Assembly (NCBI GenBank): GCA_021780495.1
Contig: JAJXYO010000062.1
Coordinates: forward strand, 118,302-182,301
DNA length: 64,000 nt
Source: Deltaproteobacteria bacterium
GTDB lineage: Bacteria > Desulfobacterota > Desulfuromonadia > Geobacterales > Pseudopelobacteraceae
Direction of reading: 5' to 3'
Below the pieces are notes generated by a model, which worked only from the letters and a program-made list of their open reading frames with translations, was not told the origin of the DNA and searched no databases. Both the position numbers and the translations under genes were made by a program. The stretch's first letter is position 1, and each line of letters starts with the position of its first letter. Shown here in pieces: positions 24,238-33,440 of the stretch.

Positions 24238-24300
24238 AGGGTCACGTCTACAGATCACAAAAACTGAATTCTGTAGACGCGACCCCTTTGGACTTCCCTT
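24238..24300 (+). repeat. 63-bp structured repeat, copy 1
   Basis: Begins AGGGTCACGTCTACAGATCA and ends in TTGGACTTCCC. Internal inverted repeat GTCACGTCTACAGA/TCTGTAGACGCGAC can form a hairpin. A near-identical direct copy lies at 25045. Type resembles REP-like palindromic units; no transposase of the associated kind is present. Confidence 0.7.
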
Positions 24301-24395
24301 TAGACTTTCGTGACCCGGCGACGTCCCCCGAATCTGATGAGCCTGTCGTTGAAAGCAGATTGTTCAATAGAGGAAACACTGACAAGCGATGAAAA

Positions 24396-24671
24396 TCAAT
24401 AATGATACCGTGCCTGAAGAAAATCAATTCGGTCGTCACGAACAAGATATACGATGCGGTGTTCTTGTGTGAGGCGTCTTGACCAGGTGCCGGATGAAAG
24501 GTATTTGAGCGGCTCCGGCTTACCAATGCCAGTAAAGGGATCGCCCATGATTGCTTCTATCAAATCAAAAGCCCGCAACGCGACTTTTCGGTCAGTCTCC
24601 ACCCAATGTCGCAAATCTTCACGGAACTCTGGTTGAAAAACAGTATCCCGTTGCTTACTCTTCAAGACCAA
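24396..24671 (-). CDS. yoeB: YoeB-type mRNA interferase toxin
   Basis: About 91 residues ending in the YoeB signature: GKPEPLKYLSSGTWSRRLTQEHRIVYLV and RYHY at the C-terminus, with catalytic Glu, Arg and His visible. It cleaves mRNA in the ribosome A site when free of antitoxin. There is no ATG; TTG at 24671 (or 24665), overlapping the end of yefM by 17 nt, is the likely start, so translation is coupled. Confidence 0.85.
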   Translation of the reverse strand: MVLKSKQRDTVFQPEFREDLRHWVETDRKVALRAFDLIEAIMGDPFTGIGKPEPLKYLSSGTWSRRLTQEHRIVYLVRDDRIDFLQARYHY

Positions 24672-24933
24672 CCTCTGAACGAAGCGATTCCACTGAAGAT
24701 GCTGTGCCAGTGCCCTTCAGAGCACGTTCCAGCGCAGAAAGAAGCCTTTCGGCATTCTTGGGAGAGCGCATCAAGTAAGCGCTTTCCACCAAACTTTGTA
24801 GTTCATCAGCAGCAATCATAGCTACATTGTTACCCTTGCGACGACGAATGAGGACGATCTCTCGATTTTCTATCACCTCGTCACAGAGTCCAGCAAAATT
24901 AGCTCTAGCATTGGTATAGGTTGTTTGTAGCAT
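24655..24933 (-). CDS. yefM: YefM/Phd-type antitoxin
   Basis: About 92 residues from ATG 24933 (ACGGAGGTAAC upstream). The N-terminal Phd/YefM fold reads TTYTNARANFAGLCDEVI, ENREIVLIRRRKGNNVAMIAADELQSL, followed by the flexible toxin-binding tail. It pairs with yoeB, which begins inside its end. The upstream extension to 24978 has no ribosome-binding site. Confidence 0.87.
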   Translation of the reverse strand: MLQTTYTNARANFAGLCDEVIENREIVLIRRRKGNNVAMIAADELQSLVESAYLMRSPKNAERLLSALERALKGTGTASSVESLRSEVGLEE

Positions 24934-25044
24934 ACTTGTTACCTCCGTTTTATGTACAGGTTTACTGTACAATAACACTCGTTGCCCGTCAACAAAACAA
25001 ACCTATAGATTAGAAAAACAGAACATCCTACGAGGAATGGCAAT

Positions 25045-25106
25045 AGGGTCACGTCTACAGATCACAGAAACTGAATTCTGCAGACGCGACCCCTTTGGAC
25101 TTCCCT
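25045..25106 (+). repeat. 63-bp structured repeat, copy 2
   Basis: Same orientation as 24238-24300 with two or three substitutions, which partly keep the hairpin. The two copies bracket the yefM/yoeB pair. Confidence 0.7.
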
Positions 25107-25231
25107 CTGCTTTGTCAAGCCGTTGACAAGGCCTCTGGAATATTGCCAACGCCGGTTTCAACCAACGTGATAGTATCGTACATCACACGGCAAGCACGTA
25201 GCTCGTCATGCCTGAGACAGGAGTCAATACA

Positions 25232-26647
25232 ATGATCAGCCTATACCGGATCCTGAAAAGAAAACTGCACGTTGCTGCGCTGCTGGTGACTATTCTGTCC
25301 GCTGGATGCGGCAGTAGCGGGACCACGACGGCTACCCCGGCGGCATCAAACACGGTCAGTGTCACACCTGCGGCGCTTTTGGCTGCTATCACCAGCGCCG
25401 TGAGTAATCCACTGAACATCGCCCGCTCGCTGGGTGGGTGGGATTGGATCAGCTTTGCCAGCAACTTTAGTTCGATGCTGACCCGTATTACCTACACCCT
25501 GGATATGCAGAAAATTACCTACCAGTCTGTGGGTGCTGACGGTCTCCCCCACACCATGACCGGCCTGCTGATCCTGCCCCGGGCGTTCTCCGGCTCCCGG
25601 CCCAGCGTGCCGATTCTCATGTATCAGCATGGCACCGAACCGTACCGCCTTTACTCCCCATCCAGGTATCTGCTGCACCTGGACCGCCCGAGCGACTATC
25701 CCGAGGTCATGGTGGCCGCCGCTATTGCAGCCAGCGGTTATGCAGTCGCCATGACAGATTACGAGGGACTGGGCGATAATACCAGCCCGCAACCTTACAT
25801 AAACGGTTCTGTCCTGGCACGACAGGTGATCGACATGCTCCGTGCCAGCCGTGACCGGATCGCAACGACGAACTCCCCCTGCACCTGGAACAACCAGCTT
25901 TTCCTCATGGGATATTCGGAAGGCGGCTATGTGACCATGACGACCACCAGGGAGTTGCAGCTCCGCAATGCTGCCGAGTTCACGGTGACCGCTGCGGCGG
26001 CACTTTCCGGTCCCCACGATCTGTCCGGGACCATGCGTACACTGATGCTCTCCAACAGTACCTCCAAGGCTCCCTACTTCCTGCCGTTCCTGCTCAGCGG
26101 ATATAACTATTCGTACGGCGGGCAGAGCAACGTCTTCAATCCTGCCTCAGCTCTGACATCGCCCTTCAACAGCACCATACCGCCGCTCTTTAGCGGCAGC
26201 ACGACGTCCGACAAAATCAGCGAGGCCATGGGGATGACCTTCAGCCCGGTCAAGCTGATTGTGCCGAAAGACGTCCTGACCACCACCTTCACCGCCCTGC
26301 TCGGCACGGACACAGCGGCCGGGTCGGTCTACTCGTACATGCGTCAGAACGATTCGTTCCGCGACCCCCAGAACGGTGGCGCAATCTGGCGGCCGATGGT
26401 ACCTGTCAGGATGTATCACCACCAGAGTGATGACCTGGTGCCTTACGGCAACTCTCAGGTTGCCTTCGACGCCTTCAGCAGTGCGGGAGGCAAGCGGCAT
26501 GGAGGGACCGGTCCCGGGATTGAACTGGTGCGGGAAACGGTTTCATTGAACTTCAACCCATCAGACCCGACCAAGACAGTCCATCTCGGGGCGGCCTTTC
26601 CGGAGTTAAGCGACGGGTGGAATTGGCTGAACAGCTTTAAGAAGTAA
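25232..26647 (+). CDS. secreted lipoprotein, secretory-lipase-like alpha/beta hydrolase
   Basis: About 471 residues from ATG 25232 (AGGAG upstream). Lipoprotein signal with lipobox LSAGC, so likely lipid-anchored. The alpha/beta-hydrolase fold has the nucleophile elbow GYSEGG (GXSXG), a YQHGT oxyanion-type segment and a late MYHHQSDDLVPY carrying the likely catalytic Asp; a His in VHLGAAFPE may complete the triad. It resembles secretory lipases and acyl hydrolases. It is GC-rich, unlike the toxin-antitoxin genes beside it, and points against the surrounding bc operon. Confidence 0.8.
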   Translation: MISLYRILKRKLHVAALLVTILSAGCGSSGTTTATPAASNTVSVTPAALLAAITSAVSNPLNIARSLGGWDWISFASNFSSMLTRITYTLDMQKITYQSVGADGLPHTMTGLLILPRAFSGSRPSVPILMYQHGTEPYRLYSPSRYLLHLDRPSDYPEVMVAAAIAASGYAVAMTDYEGLGDNTSPQPYINGSVLARQVIDMLRASRDRIATTNSPCTWNNQLFLMGYSEGGYVTMTTTRELQLRNAAEFTVTAAAALSGPHDLSGTMRTLMLSNSTSKAPYFLPFLLSGYNYSYGGQSNVFNPASALTSPFNSTIPPLFSGSTTSDKISEAMGMTFSPVKLIVPKDVLTTTFTALLGTDTAAGSVYSYMRQNDSFRDPQNGGAIWRPMVPVRMYHHQSDDLVPYGNSQVAFDAFSSAGGKRHGGTGPGIELVRETVSLNFNPSDPTKTVHLGAAFPELSDGWNWLNSFKK

Positions 26648-26818
26648 GGGCGCTACCAATGGAAACGCCCTTCACATAAGCACATATCAGTAGAGAAGAT
26701 ATCCCGCCTATCGTGTGACCTTGGCAGCGGCAAAAAACTTGCCGCGCCGGTCATACTCATAACTGTTGCACCCGTTCCCATGTCCGTTGTACTCAATAAC
26801 CGCACAGGGGCTTCAGCA

Positions 26819-27217
26819 CTAACCCTCCATGACCTCCACAACGCCATTCCGCACCGTCACCTGCAATCGACCGAGCGACCGGTCGGCCGGCCCTTTCAGC
26901 ACCCTTCCCTGCCGGTCGAACATACTGCCGTGACAGGGGCAGGTCAGAGTGTCGGCCGTGACCTTGACCGTACAGCCCAGATGGGTACAGATCAGGCTCA
27001 GGGCGTAGAAACCTTTCTCATCCCGCAGCAGGGCGAGGCGCTCAGCTGGAAAGACCAGCGCACCGTTGACCGGCACATCCGCATCAGCGGCGCTGACCAG
27101 CAGCTGTCGCTGTGCGGGCAGACGAGGGGTGAGATAGCGCACCAGCAGAGCGCCTGACGCAAGCAGCAGGGCTAGGGTCGTGATGAAACTTCGACGTGAT
27201 TGAGGAACTGTTTCCAT
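26819..27217 (-). CDS. Rieske 2Fe-2S protein of a bc-type complex
   Basis: About 132 residues: Tat-like SRRSFITT followed by a membrane anchor, then the cluster-binding boxes CTHLGC and CPCHGS. It overlaps the upstream nonahaem cytochrome gene by 46 nt. In bc operons of this type cytochrome b follows directly; here about 7.4 kb of accessory DNA intervenes before it appears at 19363. The 170 nt after the stop contain no gene. Confidence 0.92.
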   Translation of the reverse strand: METVPQSRRSFITTLALLLASGALLVRYLTPRLPAQRQLLVSAADADVPVNGALVFPAERLALLRDEKGFYALSLICTHLGCTVKVTADTLTCPCHGSMFDRQGRVLKGPADRSLGRLQVTVRNGVVEVMEG

Positions 27218-28365
27218 TTTTCGATGTAGGCCTTGGTATAATCGGGACTTTTTCTGCTCATACGCCGATAGCGAGCGGCAGCCATGAAACTGCCGTTCGT
27301 GACCCGTTGTCCTTTCTGCAGCCAGAAGGAGTCCAGGGCCATGCCATCCGTTGCGAGATTGTATATCCGCCGGGATTCCGGTTCCAGCAAAAAGCGGGCC
27401 GGGTTGTCATGGCAGCCTTCACAGGTGACTGTGCCCCGTTGTACCGTGTGCGGGAAGTAGGCCCGCCACTCGGCGGTCAGCAGTGTGTTTTCCGGTCCAT
27501 TGTTGCGGGCCGACATGATGTCGGTGTAATAGGCTATGAACTGGGGACGGATCGGGCTGACCAGGCCGCGGGCATTGAGCCCCAAGGGCGGCGCTCCCTG
27601 CTGCTTGAGGTAGGCGCTGCGCAGGTATTCTGCGCTTGGCCCGGCCAGCAGGTCAAAATCCTCCTTGTCGTGTTGATCGCGAAAACGGAGAAAAAACGTG
27701 CCGTACTCCTGCGGCGCCCAGGCCGAATGGCAGGCATAGCACTCCATCCGCTGCAGATGCGCTGGGATGCGGTGTTCCAGAACCTTCATGTCCGGACGAT
27801 GACAGTCGCGGCACCCCTGCGATGATGTTTTTCCGGCCGCCAGGCTGCGCATGGAATGGCAGGCGCCGCAGGTCATGCCGGCCCGGTAATGCACATCGGG
27901 CAGCATCTTTAGGAAGGTCTCGCCATTGACGGCCAGGCCGCGCTGGTAGCGCATGTTGTCTTCCCGGGGGGCGCGCCCCGAATAGTCCCAGCCGGTATAA
28001 TAGCCCTTGTGGCATTTCTGGCAGGCTGCGACCGTGGGTTTGCCCGGCTGCCGCTCGTCGTGGCAGTCCCGGCACTCCTGCAGATGACAGGCGCTGCAGT
28101 TCTTGTCCCAGAACCCGGAATCAAAGCGGGCGTAGCTGCGCCGGACAAACTGCTTCTCGCCGGTGCGCAGCGACATGGCGTGATCAAAGATCCGGCCGTA
28201 GCCCGGGTGGCAGGGCACACACCCCTCAGTCTGCTTCGGATGCGCTTCCGCCACAGCGCTGGCGGGGCGATGGCACATCCCGCACACCAGCCCGCCGTGG
28301 GCAGCCGTGGCGTCAGTAGCGAGGGCCAGACAGAAGCCGGCGATGGCGGGAATCATCCAGTGCAC
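27172..28365 (-). CDS. nonahaem c-type cytochrome of the bc-type locus
   Basis: About 397 residues with a signal peptide and nine CXXCH motifs: CGMCH, CVPCH, CSACH, CRDCH, CQKCH, CGACH, CRDCH, CYACH and CEGCH. The start is GTG at 28365 with AAGGAA upstream, overlapping the preceding gene by 53 nt. It probably accepts electrons from the Rieske/cytochrome b core and passes them to the periplasm or outer membrane. Similar cytochrome-rich bc operons (cbc type) are known in Geobacter; I do not assign one of those symbols. Confidence 0.88.
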   Translation of the reverse strand: MHWMIPAIAGFCLALATDATAAHGGLVCGMCHRPASAVAEAHPKQTEGCVPCHPGYGRIFDHAMSLRTGEKQFVRRSYARFDSGFWDKNCSACHLQECRDCHDERQPGKPTVAACQKCHKGYYTGWDYSGRAPREDNMRYQRGLAVNGETFLKMLPDVHYRAGMTCGACHSMRSLAAGKTSSQGCRDCHRPDMKVLEHRIPAHLQRMECYACHSAWAPQEYGTFFLRFRDQHDKEDFDLLAGPSAEYLRSAYLKQQGAPPLGLNARGLVSPIRPQFIAYYTDIMSARNNGPENTLLTAEWRAYFPHTVQRGTVTCEGCHDNPARFLLEPESRRIYNLATDGMALDSFWLQKGQRVTNGSFMAAARYRRMSRKSPDYTKAYIEKWKQFLNHVEVSSRP

Positions 28366-30196
28366 GCAGGTCTATTCCTTTCCGGTAAATCGGGTCGCGA
28401 GGCGTGTCATGACAGGGCAGGCAGAGGTTGACCGACAATGCCCGTTTCACCTCCGCCCCGTTCAGGGGCCGGGCGTTCTCGCGGGTAATGGCCGAATAGG
28501 CCGACACCTTGCCCCGCTCCAGTTTCAGGAAGCCGTCCAGCGGCTTGCTGTCCGATTTTTCACACAACAGGGTGCCCTTGATGCTGTTGCCTTCAACCAC
28601 CCCTTGGCCGAACCCCAGAAAGCGCGGATTGCCATGGCATTCAGTGCAGCTAATGGCCTTTGTGCCGCTGTTGTGGGAATAAAAGGGCGCAAAACGCAGC
28701 TGCTGGCTGCCCTTGAATTTTGAGACATATTCCGCCTTGGAGATGGAGCCGTCCTCCTCGGCCACGCTGATAAAGGTCTGGCAGCCCGGGGTAACCGGCG
28801 AGATGCGCCCGCGCTGGTTCAAGGCCAGGGGAAAGGGGTAGAGCATGCGGTAATCCTCGCTTTCGCTGAAGGCACCCGGCGTTTCCTCCCCTGTGATAAA
28901 GTCCATTCCCGGCCGGCCTTTGTCATAGCGGGTGTGACAGCCGTAACACTGCACCGAGGTATGCGAGTGGCAGCTGTAACACTCCAGCCGGCCATGGCCG
29001 GCGATGGTATGTTCGGGGGTACCGGTGATCACCTTGCAGCGATGCAGCCTGCCGCTGCGTTTTTCCTGCAGCCAGACTGCGCCGTTTTGGTAGTACACGT
29101 TGGCATAGCTGTGTCCCCGGGCGGTCTGGATCATGCGCATGCCGGAAGTCAGCGGATGTTTGTAGCTGCGCGACTCACGCAGGGTCTCGTCGTTCTCGCG
29201 GGTGATCTCGCGGAAGCGCGGCACACGGGAGCCGCTGCCGTGGCAATCCTGACAGGCCACCTCGGTCTGCTGGTACATGTTCCGGTACTGGTAGCCGTCC
29301 CCCATCACATCCCGCGAGGTGTGACAATCGATGCACTCCAGCCCGGCGGCAAAATGCACATCCGCCGTAATGCGGGTCAGGTTCCGGGCCCCGCTGCCCA
29401 TCAGCGGGCCGGCTTCGCCCCCGCTGGTCGGCACCAGACCGTTGTTGCCGTCGTAGAGCCCCTGGTAAGAATAGGCGATCCGGCCGCTGCGGTTGTGACA
29501 GCGGGAGCAGACCCGGGTGCCGGGCAGGGGTGACAGGGCATGGCTGGCGGAGTGGCCTGCCCGGCCCTGCAGGGCTTTGTCAGCGCCGGCATAGGTGGCG
29601 CTATCATTCCAGGGAAAATGGCAGGCGGCACAGCCGGCGGCATGGGCGGCAGCGTAGGATTCGGCATTGGAACCACCGATATGGCAGCGGGAGCAGAATT
29701 TCCGGTACAACTCCCCCGAGAGATTGTCCAGATGCTCCACCGGCTCAGTCTCCAGCGGCCTGCCCTGCGGATCAAAGCCCGGGCCACCTTGGGCAGTGTA
29801 GCGATGCCCATCCTCCCCTTCCCAGGTGAGCTGGATGTTGCGGATCATACCGGCATTGGTCTGCATGATGGTGGATTTCACCCGTTCCAGCTGGTAGCGG
29901 TGGCAGGAACCGCAGCTATCATCCCAGGTTGCCGGCGCCGAAGGATTGGCAGGGCCGCGCATGCCGGCATGGGCGGCCCGCTTGCCGCCGGTCTTCGGAT
30001 CGCCGCCGTGACAGGAGACGCAACCGGCGTGGCTGGCCGAGGCATGTTCCAGGCCCTGGTGGCAGCCCCGGCAGGACTCCTCCGGCTGGCTACCGCTTGA
30101 ACAGCCTGGCAGGACAAGCCAGCAGCAGACAATAAAAAACAGGGCCGCCGCACGGCAAACCCTGTCTATCCGGTATGGGTCAATGGACAATAACAT
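28313..30196 (-). CDS. dodecahaem c-type cytochrome, probable lipoprotein
   Basis: About 627 residues with a lipobox-like LVLPGC at residue 33 and twelve CXXCH sites: CRGCH, CVSCH, CGSCH, CSRCH, CAACH, CSRCH, CIDCH, CQDCH, CYSCH, CYGCH, CTECH and CLPCH. It is the first gene of the bc-type operon. The lipid anchor and large haem count suggest it bridges the periplasm. Start: ATG 30196; a GTG one codon earlier is also possible. Confidence 0.88.
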   Translation of the reverse strand: MLLSIDPYRIDRVCRAAALFFIVCCWLVLPGCSSGSQPEESCRGCHQGLEHASASHAGCVSCHGGDPKTGGKRAAHAGMRGPANPSAPATWDDSCGSCHRYQLERVKSTIMQTNAGMIRNIQLTWEGEDGHRYTAQGGPGFDPQGRPLETEPVEHLDNLSGELYRKFCSRCHIGGSNAESYAAAHAAGCAACHFPWNDSATYAGADKALQGRAGHSASHALSPLPGTRVCSRCHNRSGRIAYSYQGLYDGNNGLVPTSGGEAGPLMGSGARNLTRITADVHFAAGLECIDCHTSRDVMGDGYQYRNMYQQTEVACQDCHGSGSRVPRFREITRENDETLRESRSYKHPLTSGMRMIQTARGHSYANVYYQNGAVWLQEKRSGRLHRCKVITGTPEHTIAGHGRLECYSCHSHTSVQCYGCHTRYDKGRPGMDFITGEETPGAFSESEDYRMLYPFPLALNQRGRISPVTPGCQTFISVAEEDGSISKAEYVSKFKGSQQLRFAPFYSHNSGTKAISCTECHGNPRFLGFGQGVVEGNSIKGTLLCEKSDSKPLDGFLKLERGKVSAYSAITRENARPLNGAEVKRALSVNLCLPCHDTPRDPIYRKGIDLRALDDSRHRRLLSGPRY

Positions 30197-30276
30197 CACC
30201 CGTCACGTTCCCGACCAGCGGCATGGCACTAAGTCCACCCTCCCCGAAGACACAACCGGAAAGGGGCTTCGCAGCA

Positions 30277-32274
30277 TCAGACACACTGTTGTTCCAGCAG
30301 CTCAAGCATGCCAATCAGCCGCTGGGACTCGTCCACCATCTCCTGGCAATAGCGGGCGGCAGTGTTCTTGTCCCCGGCATTGTAGGCAGATACGGCCTGT
30401 TTTCCCAGATCGTGGACCTTTGCATGGGGAGCGTCTATCTCTCTGAAAACGGGATGCTGCCCACAACTCTGTCGTCCCTTGCTCTGATACCATGTGCCGA
30501 AGGCACAGGTCAGGTGGCTCGGCAACGTGGCGGGATCGAGGCTCAGACCGCCATCGAGGTGTGCCTTGATCTTGCCGGTAAAGATCATGTGGGCGCTCTT
30601 GGCCCTTCTCAGACAGAGCGACACGGAATCTTCGATGCTCATACCTGCCAGAAGCGACGTCAAGGATTCAGCCAGCAGGGTCAGCCGGTTGGCTTCGGTT
30701 GTCGAGAGGCGGGCACTGTCCGAGGTGGCGCTGGCAACCTCCGTGATACTGATGATGCTGCTGCTGATCTCGGAGGTGGTGGCGGTCTGCTCCTCCGCGG
30801 CGGTGGCGATCTGGCTGACCTGCATCGACAGGTTACTGATCTGCTCAAGGATCTGGCCCATGGCCTCTCCGGACCGGCCGGCCTCCTGGGTACCCCGTTC
30901 GACCTCGCTGACCCCCTCCTCCATGGCAGAGACCGCATCCCTGGTTTCCGACTGGATGGCCTTGATCATTGCGCCTATTTCGCGAGTAGCCCTGGTCGTG
31001 CGCTCGGCAAGGGCCCGCACCTCATCGGCGACAACGGCAAAACCGCGCCCCTGCTCTCCGGCCCGGGCGGCCTCGATAGCGGCATTCAGAGCCAGCAGGT
31101 TGGTCTGGTCGGCGATATCCTCGATGGTGCCGACGATCTGACCGATCTGGTCGGAACGCTGGCCAAGGGCTTCCACCGTAACCGCGGTCGCACTGACCCG
31201 CTCCGATATCCGGCTCATGACCCTGATACTTTCCTGGATAATCTCCACCCCTTTATTCGCTTCATCCGTGACCAGACTTGCGCCGTCTGCAGCCATCTGA
31301 CAGTTGCGGGCAATATCCCCGGAGGTCGCAGCCATTTCCTCGCCTGCCGTTGCCACGGTTACGGCCTGATTCGAGACAGCATCGACACCCTGGACCATCG
31401 TTTGGGAGTTCGTGTGCACCTGTGATGCCGCTGCCGCCAGATCCGCCGTTGTCATGGCTATTTTGGCGACCATGGCCGAAATGGATTCGGCCATACTGTC
31501 AAATGATGCACCGACAACGGCCAGTTCATCCTGTCCGGGCAGCCTGAGACGGTCGGTAAAATCACCGCCTGCAAGTTTGTTGGCAAAGCGGCGCAAACTA
31601 TCGGAGGAGCGGCAGATGGAACGGGAGATCAGGAGACCGGCCAACAGGCCTAAAAAGATTGCAACAACGATGCCCCCAGCGATTGCGTTTCTGAATAGCC
31701 GGTAACGCTGTTGGGCTCGTTCGTAGGAACCTTTGGCCAGATCGGTTTCATGGCGTGACAGGACATCCATGGATTTGTTGGCCTGCTGGATGGCAGGGTT
31801 GATCACATCGAAGGTGATGCGGTAGGTTTCATCGAAATTACCGGCCAGCACCGCTGCCATGGCCGGCTCCAGCCCTTCCTTGATGTATCTGTCGCGATCC
31901 TTTTGAAAAGCATCTGCCAGGTCCTTTGAGCCGGTATCGGCATTCATGGCGGAATATTCCATCCAGAGCTGATCCATTTCGGCGATGTATTTTTTTGCCA
32001 GGTCGGTATGGGCCGAGGTGGAATGCTCGTGGAGGGAACTGAAGGCGTTATGCGGATCATGCTGCAGGGCCAGCAGCATCTGGATTCGGCTGGCCCTCAT
32101 CAATCCATCTATCGAGGCCAGCAGGGCGGTTTTTTTCAGGTTGCCCCGGTAGACACCGTCCAATTCCTGATTGCTCTGGTAAAAACCATAGAGACCGATG
32201 CCGCCGACCACGGCCATGAGCAGAAGCAGAAAAACCGTCAGACTGAGCAATTTGGATTTGATGCTGACACGCAT
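30277..32274 (-). CDS. methyl-accepting chemotaxis protein with C-terminal CZB domain
   Basis: About 665 residues: membrane helix (residues 9-31), a four-helix-bundle periplasmic sensor, a second helix near 190-210, HAMP, and a signalling domain with the conserved hairpin EIGNIV-type region ([36 protein letters not shown]). The C-terminus is a chemoreceptor zinc-binding (CZB) domain with [21 protein letters not shown] and the late HAKVHDLG His. CZB domains bind zinc through Cys and His and respond to metal or hypochlorite in studied cases. It stands alone upstream of the bc-type operon. Confidence 0.92.
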   Translation of the reverse strand: MRVSIKSKLLSLTVFLLLLMAVVGGIGLYGFYQSNQELDGVYRGNLKKTALLASIDGLMRASRIQMLLALQHDPHNAFSSLHEHSTSAHTDLAKKYIAEMDQLWMEYSAMNADTGSKDLADAFQKDRDRYIKEGLEPAMAAVLAGNFDETYRITFDVINPAIQQANKSMDVLSRHETDLAKGSYERAQQRYRLFRNAIAGGIVVAIFLGLLAGLLISRSICRSSDSLRRFANKLAGGDFTDRLRLPGQDELAVVGASFDSMAESISAMVAKIAMTTADLAAAASQVHTNSQTMVQGVDAVSNQAVTVATAGEEMAATSGDIARNCQMAADGASLVTDEANKGVEIIQESIRVMSRISERVSATAVTVEALGQRSDQIGQIVGTIEDIADQTNLLALNAAIEAARAGEQGRGFAVVADEVRALAERTTRATREIGAMIKAIQSETRDAVSAMEEGVSEVERGTQEAGRSGEAMGQILEQISNLSMQVSQIATAAEEQTATTSEISSSIISITEVASATSDSARLSTTEANRLTLLAESLTSLLAGMSIEDSVSLCLRRAKSAHMIFTGKIKAHLDGGLSLDPATLPSHLTCAFGTWYQSKGRQSCGQHPVFREIDAPHAKVHDLGKQAVSAYNAGDKNTAARYCQEMVDESQRLIGMLELLEQQCV

Positions 32275-32356
32275 GAAATCACCCCCATAATTTAACCACC
32301 GGAATGCAGGGGGAATATACCATACATCCAGGGATTAACAAGAAACTACTGGGCTA

Positions 32357-32392
32357 AAAAGAGAGGCATGTCTGTCAGGACATGCCTCTCTT
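32357..32392 (-). terminator. rho-independent terminator after small Lys-rich protein gene
   Basis: Minus strand AAGAGAGGCATGTC and its complement around a short loop, followed by TTTTTAG. It ends the psr-type operon after 32413. Confidence 0.85.
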
Positions 32393-32412
32393 CAAGCACA
32401 TATAATGAACGC

Positions 32413-32628
32413 TTAGCAACCGGAAACTTCCTTCTTCCCTTTTGCGGCCGGTTTAGCTTCTTCCTTTTTCTTTGAAGTTTTCTTTTCTTTTTTCATTTTC
32501 TTTTCAGCCTTTTTCACGGTTTTTCCGGTGGCGGGTTTCTCGTCGGACTTCTTCTCCACGGCCATAACCGGAGCGGCGAACGACACGGCAACCAGGACTG
32601 CTACCAACAGGGTCAGCATCTTCTTCAT
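32413..32628 (-). CDS. small secreted Lys-rich protein
   Basis: About 71 residues: signal peptide ending near PVMAVE, then about 40 residues that are mostly Lys, Glu and Ala, ending in VSGC. No domain. It follows the PsrB-like gene by 92 nt with its own AAGGAG site and lies before a strong terminator. A charged, disordered periplasmic protein; the lone terminal Cys could form a disulfide or bind a ligand. Confidence 0.65.
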   Translation of the reverse strand: MKKMLTLLVAVLVAVSFAAPVMAVEKKSDEKPATGKTVKKAEKKMKKEKKTSKKKEEAKPAAKGKKEVSGC

Positions 32629-32720
32629 GTGTATAATCTCCTTTTGATATGATTCTCCGGCGAACCGGCATAGTGATGTCTGTAGTTATTAGCATTTTTT
32701 ATGCGAATTTCCAATGCTAA

Positions 32721-33437
32721 TCATACCAGGTAATAGACCATCGGCTTGGTACCCAACTCTTCTTTGTACCTGATTACGTTCGATTTGTAGATCAAGCTGG
32801 TAATCAGGGCCTGCGGATCGTTGATGTCTCCAAAATAGGTGGCATTACCCAGGCAGGTTGTCGTGCAACGGGTCAGCTCGCCTTTCTCCAGCCGGTGGAT
32901 ACAAAAATGGCATTTGCGGGCGTTTCCGATCGGAGAGCGCCAGTGACTGGTCCGCTTTGATATTTTGCCATATTCGCCCGAGTTTTCCACCTCATAGGTA
33001 TAGCGGTGGAAATCGCCGGTAAAGTAATGACCCACGTCAGCCGAGCGCGCACCGTAGGGGCAGGCCACCAGACAATAGCGGCAGCCGATGCATTTTTCAT
33101 AATCGATGACCACAATCCCGTCATCCCGCTTATAGGTTGCGGTTACCGGACAGACCTGGGTGCAACTCGGGGCATCGCACTGCATGCACGGACGCGGCAG
33201 AAATCGCATGGCGGTGTTGGGGAATTCACCTCGTTCTTCTTCCTTGACCGGACGGTAGTGGATATCGGGCGGGGTTAGATTTTCCGACATGCAGCCGGTG
33301 GTGCAGGCATGGCAACCGATACACTTCTTCAGGTCGATGGCCATGGCCCAGCGGCGTTCAGCACGCGGTTTTTTCAGGGCACGCTGCAGATCCGCCTGCA
33401 TGATTTCAAGGTAATCCATATCTTCACGAGAGCTCAT
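32721..33437 (-). CDS. 4Fe-4S electron-transfer subunit of PsrABC-like complex
   Basis: About 238 residues, a DMSO-reductase-family iron-sulfur subunit with four cysteine clusters: [35 protein letters not shown] and the split group CHFC with CTTTC. No signal peptide; it would be exported with its Tat-bearing catalytic partner. It carries electrons between the membrane subunit and the molybdenum subunit. It starts 3 nt after the NrfD-like gene. Confidence 0.9.
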   Translation of the reverse strand: MSSREDMDYLEIMQADLQRALKKPRAERRWAMAIDLKKCIGCHACTTGCMSENLTPPDIHYRPVKEEERGEFPNTAMRFLPRPCMQCDAPSCTQVCPVTATYKRDDGIVVIDYEKCIGCRYCLVACPYGARSADVGHYFTGDFHRYTYEVENSGEYGKISKRTSHWRSPIGNARKCHFCIHRLEKGELTRCTTTCLGNATYFGDINDPQALITSLIYKSNVIRYKEELGTKPMVYYLV

Positions 33438-33440
33438 GTG

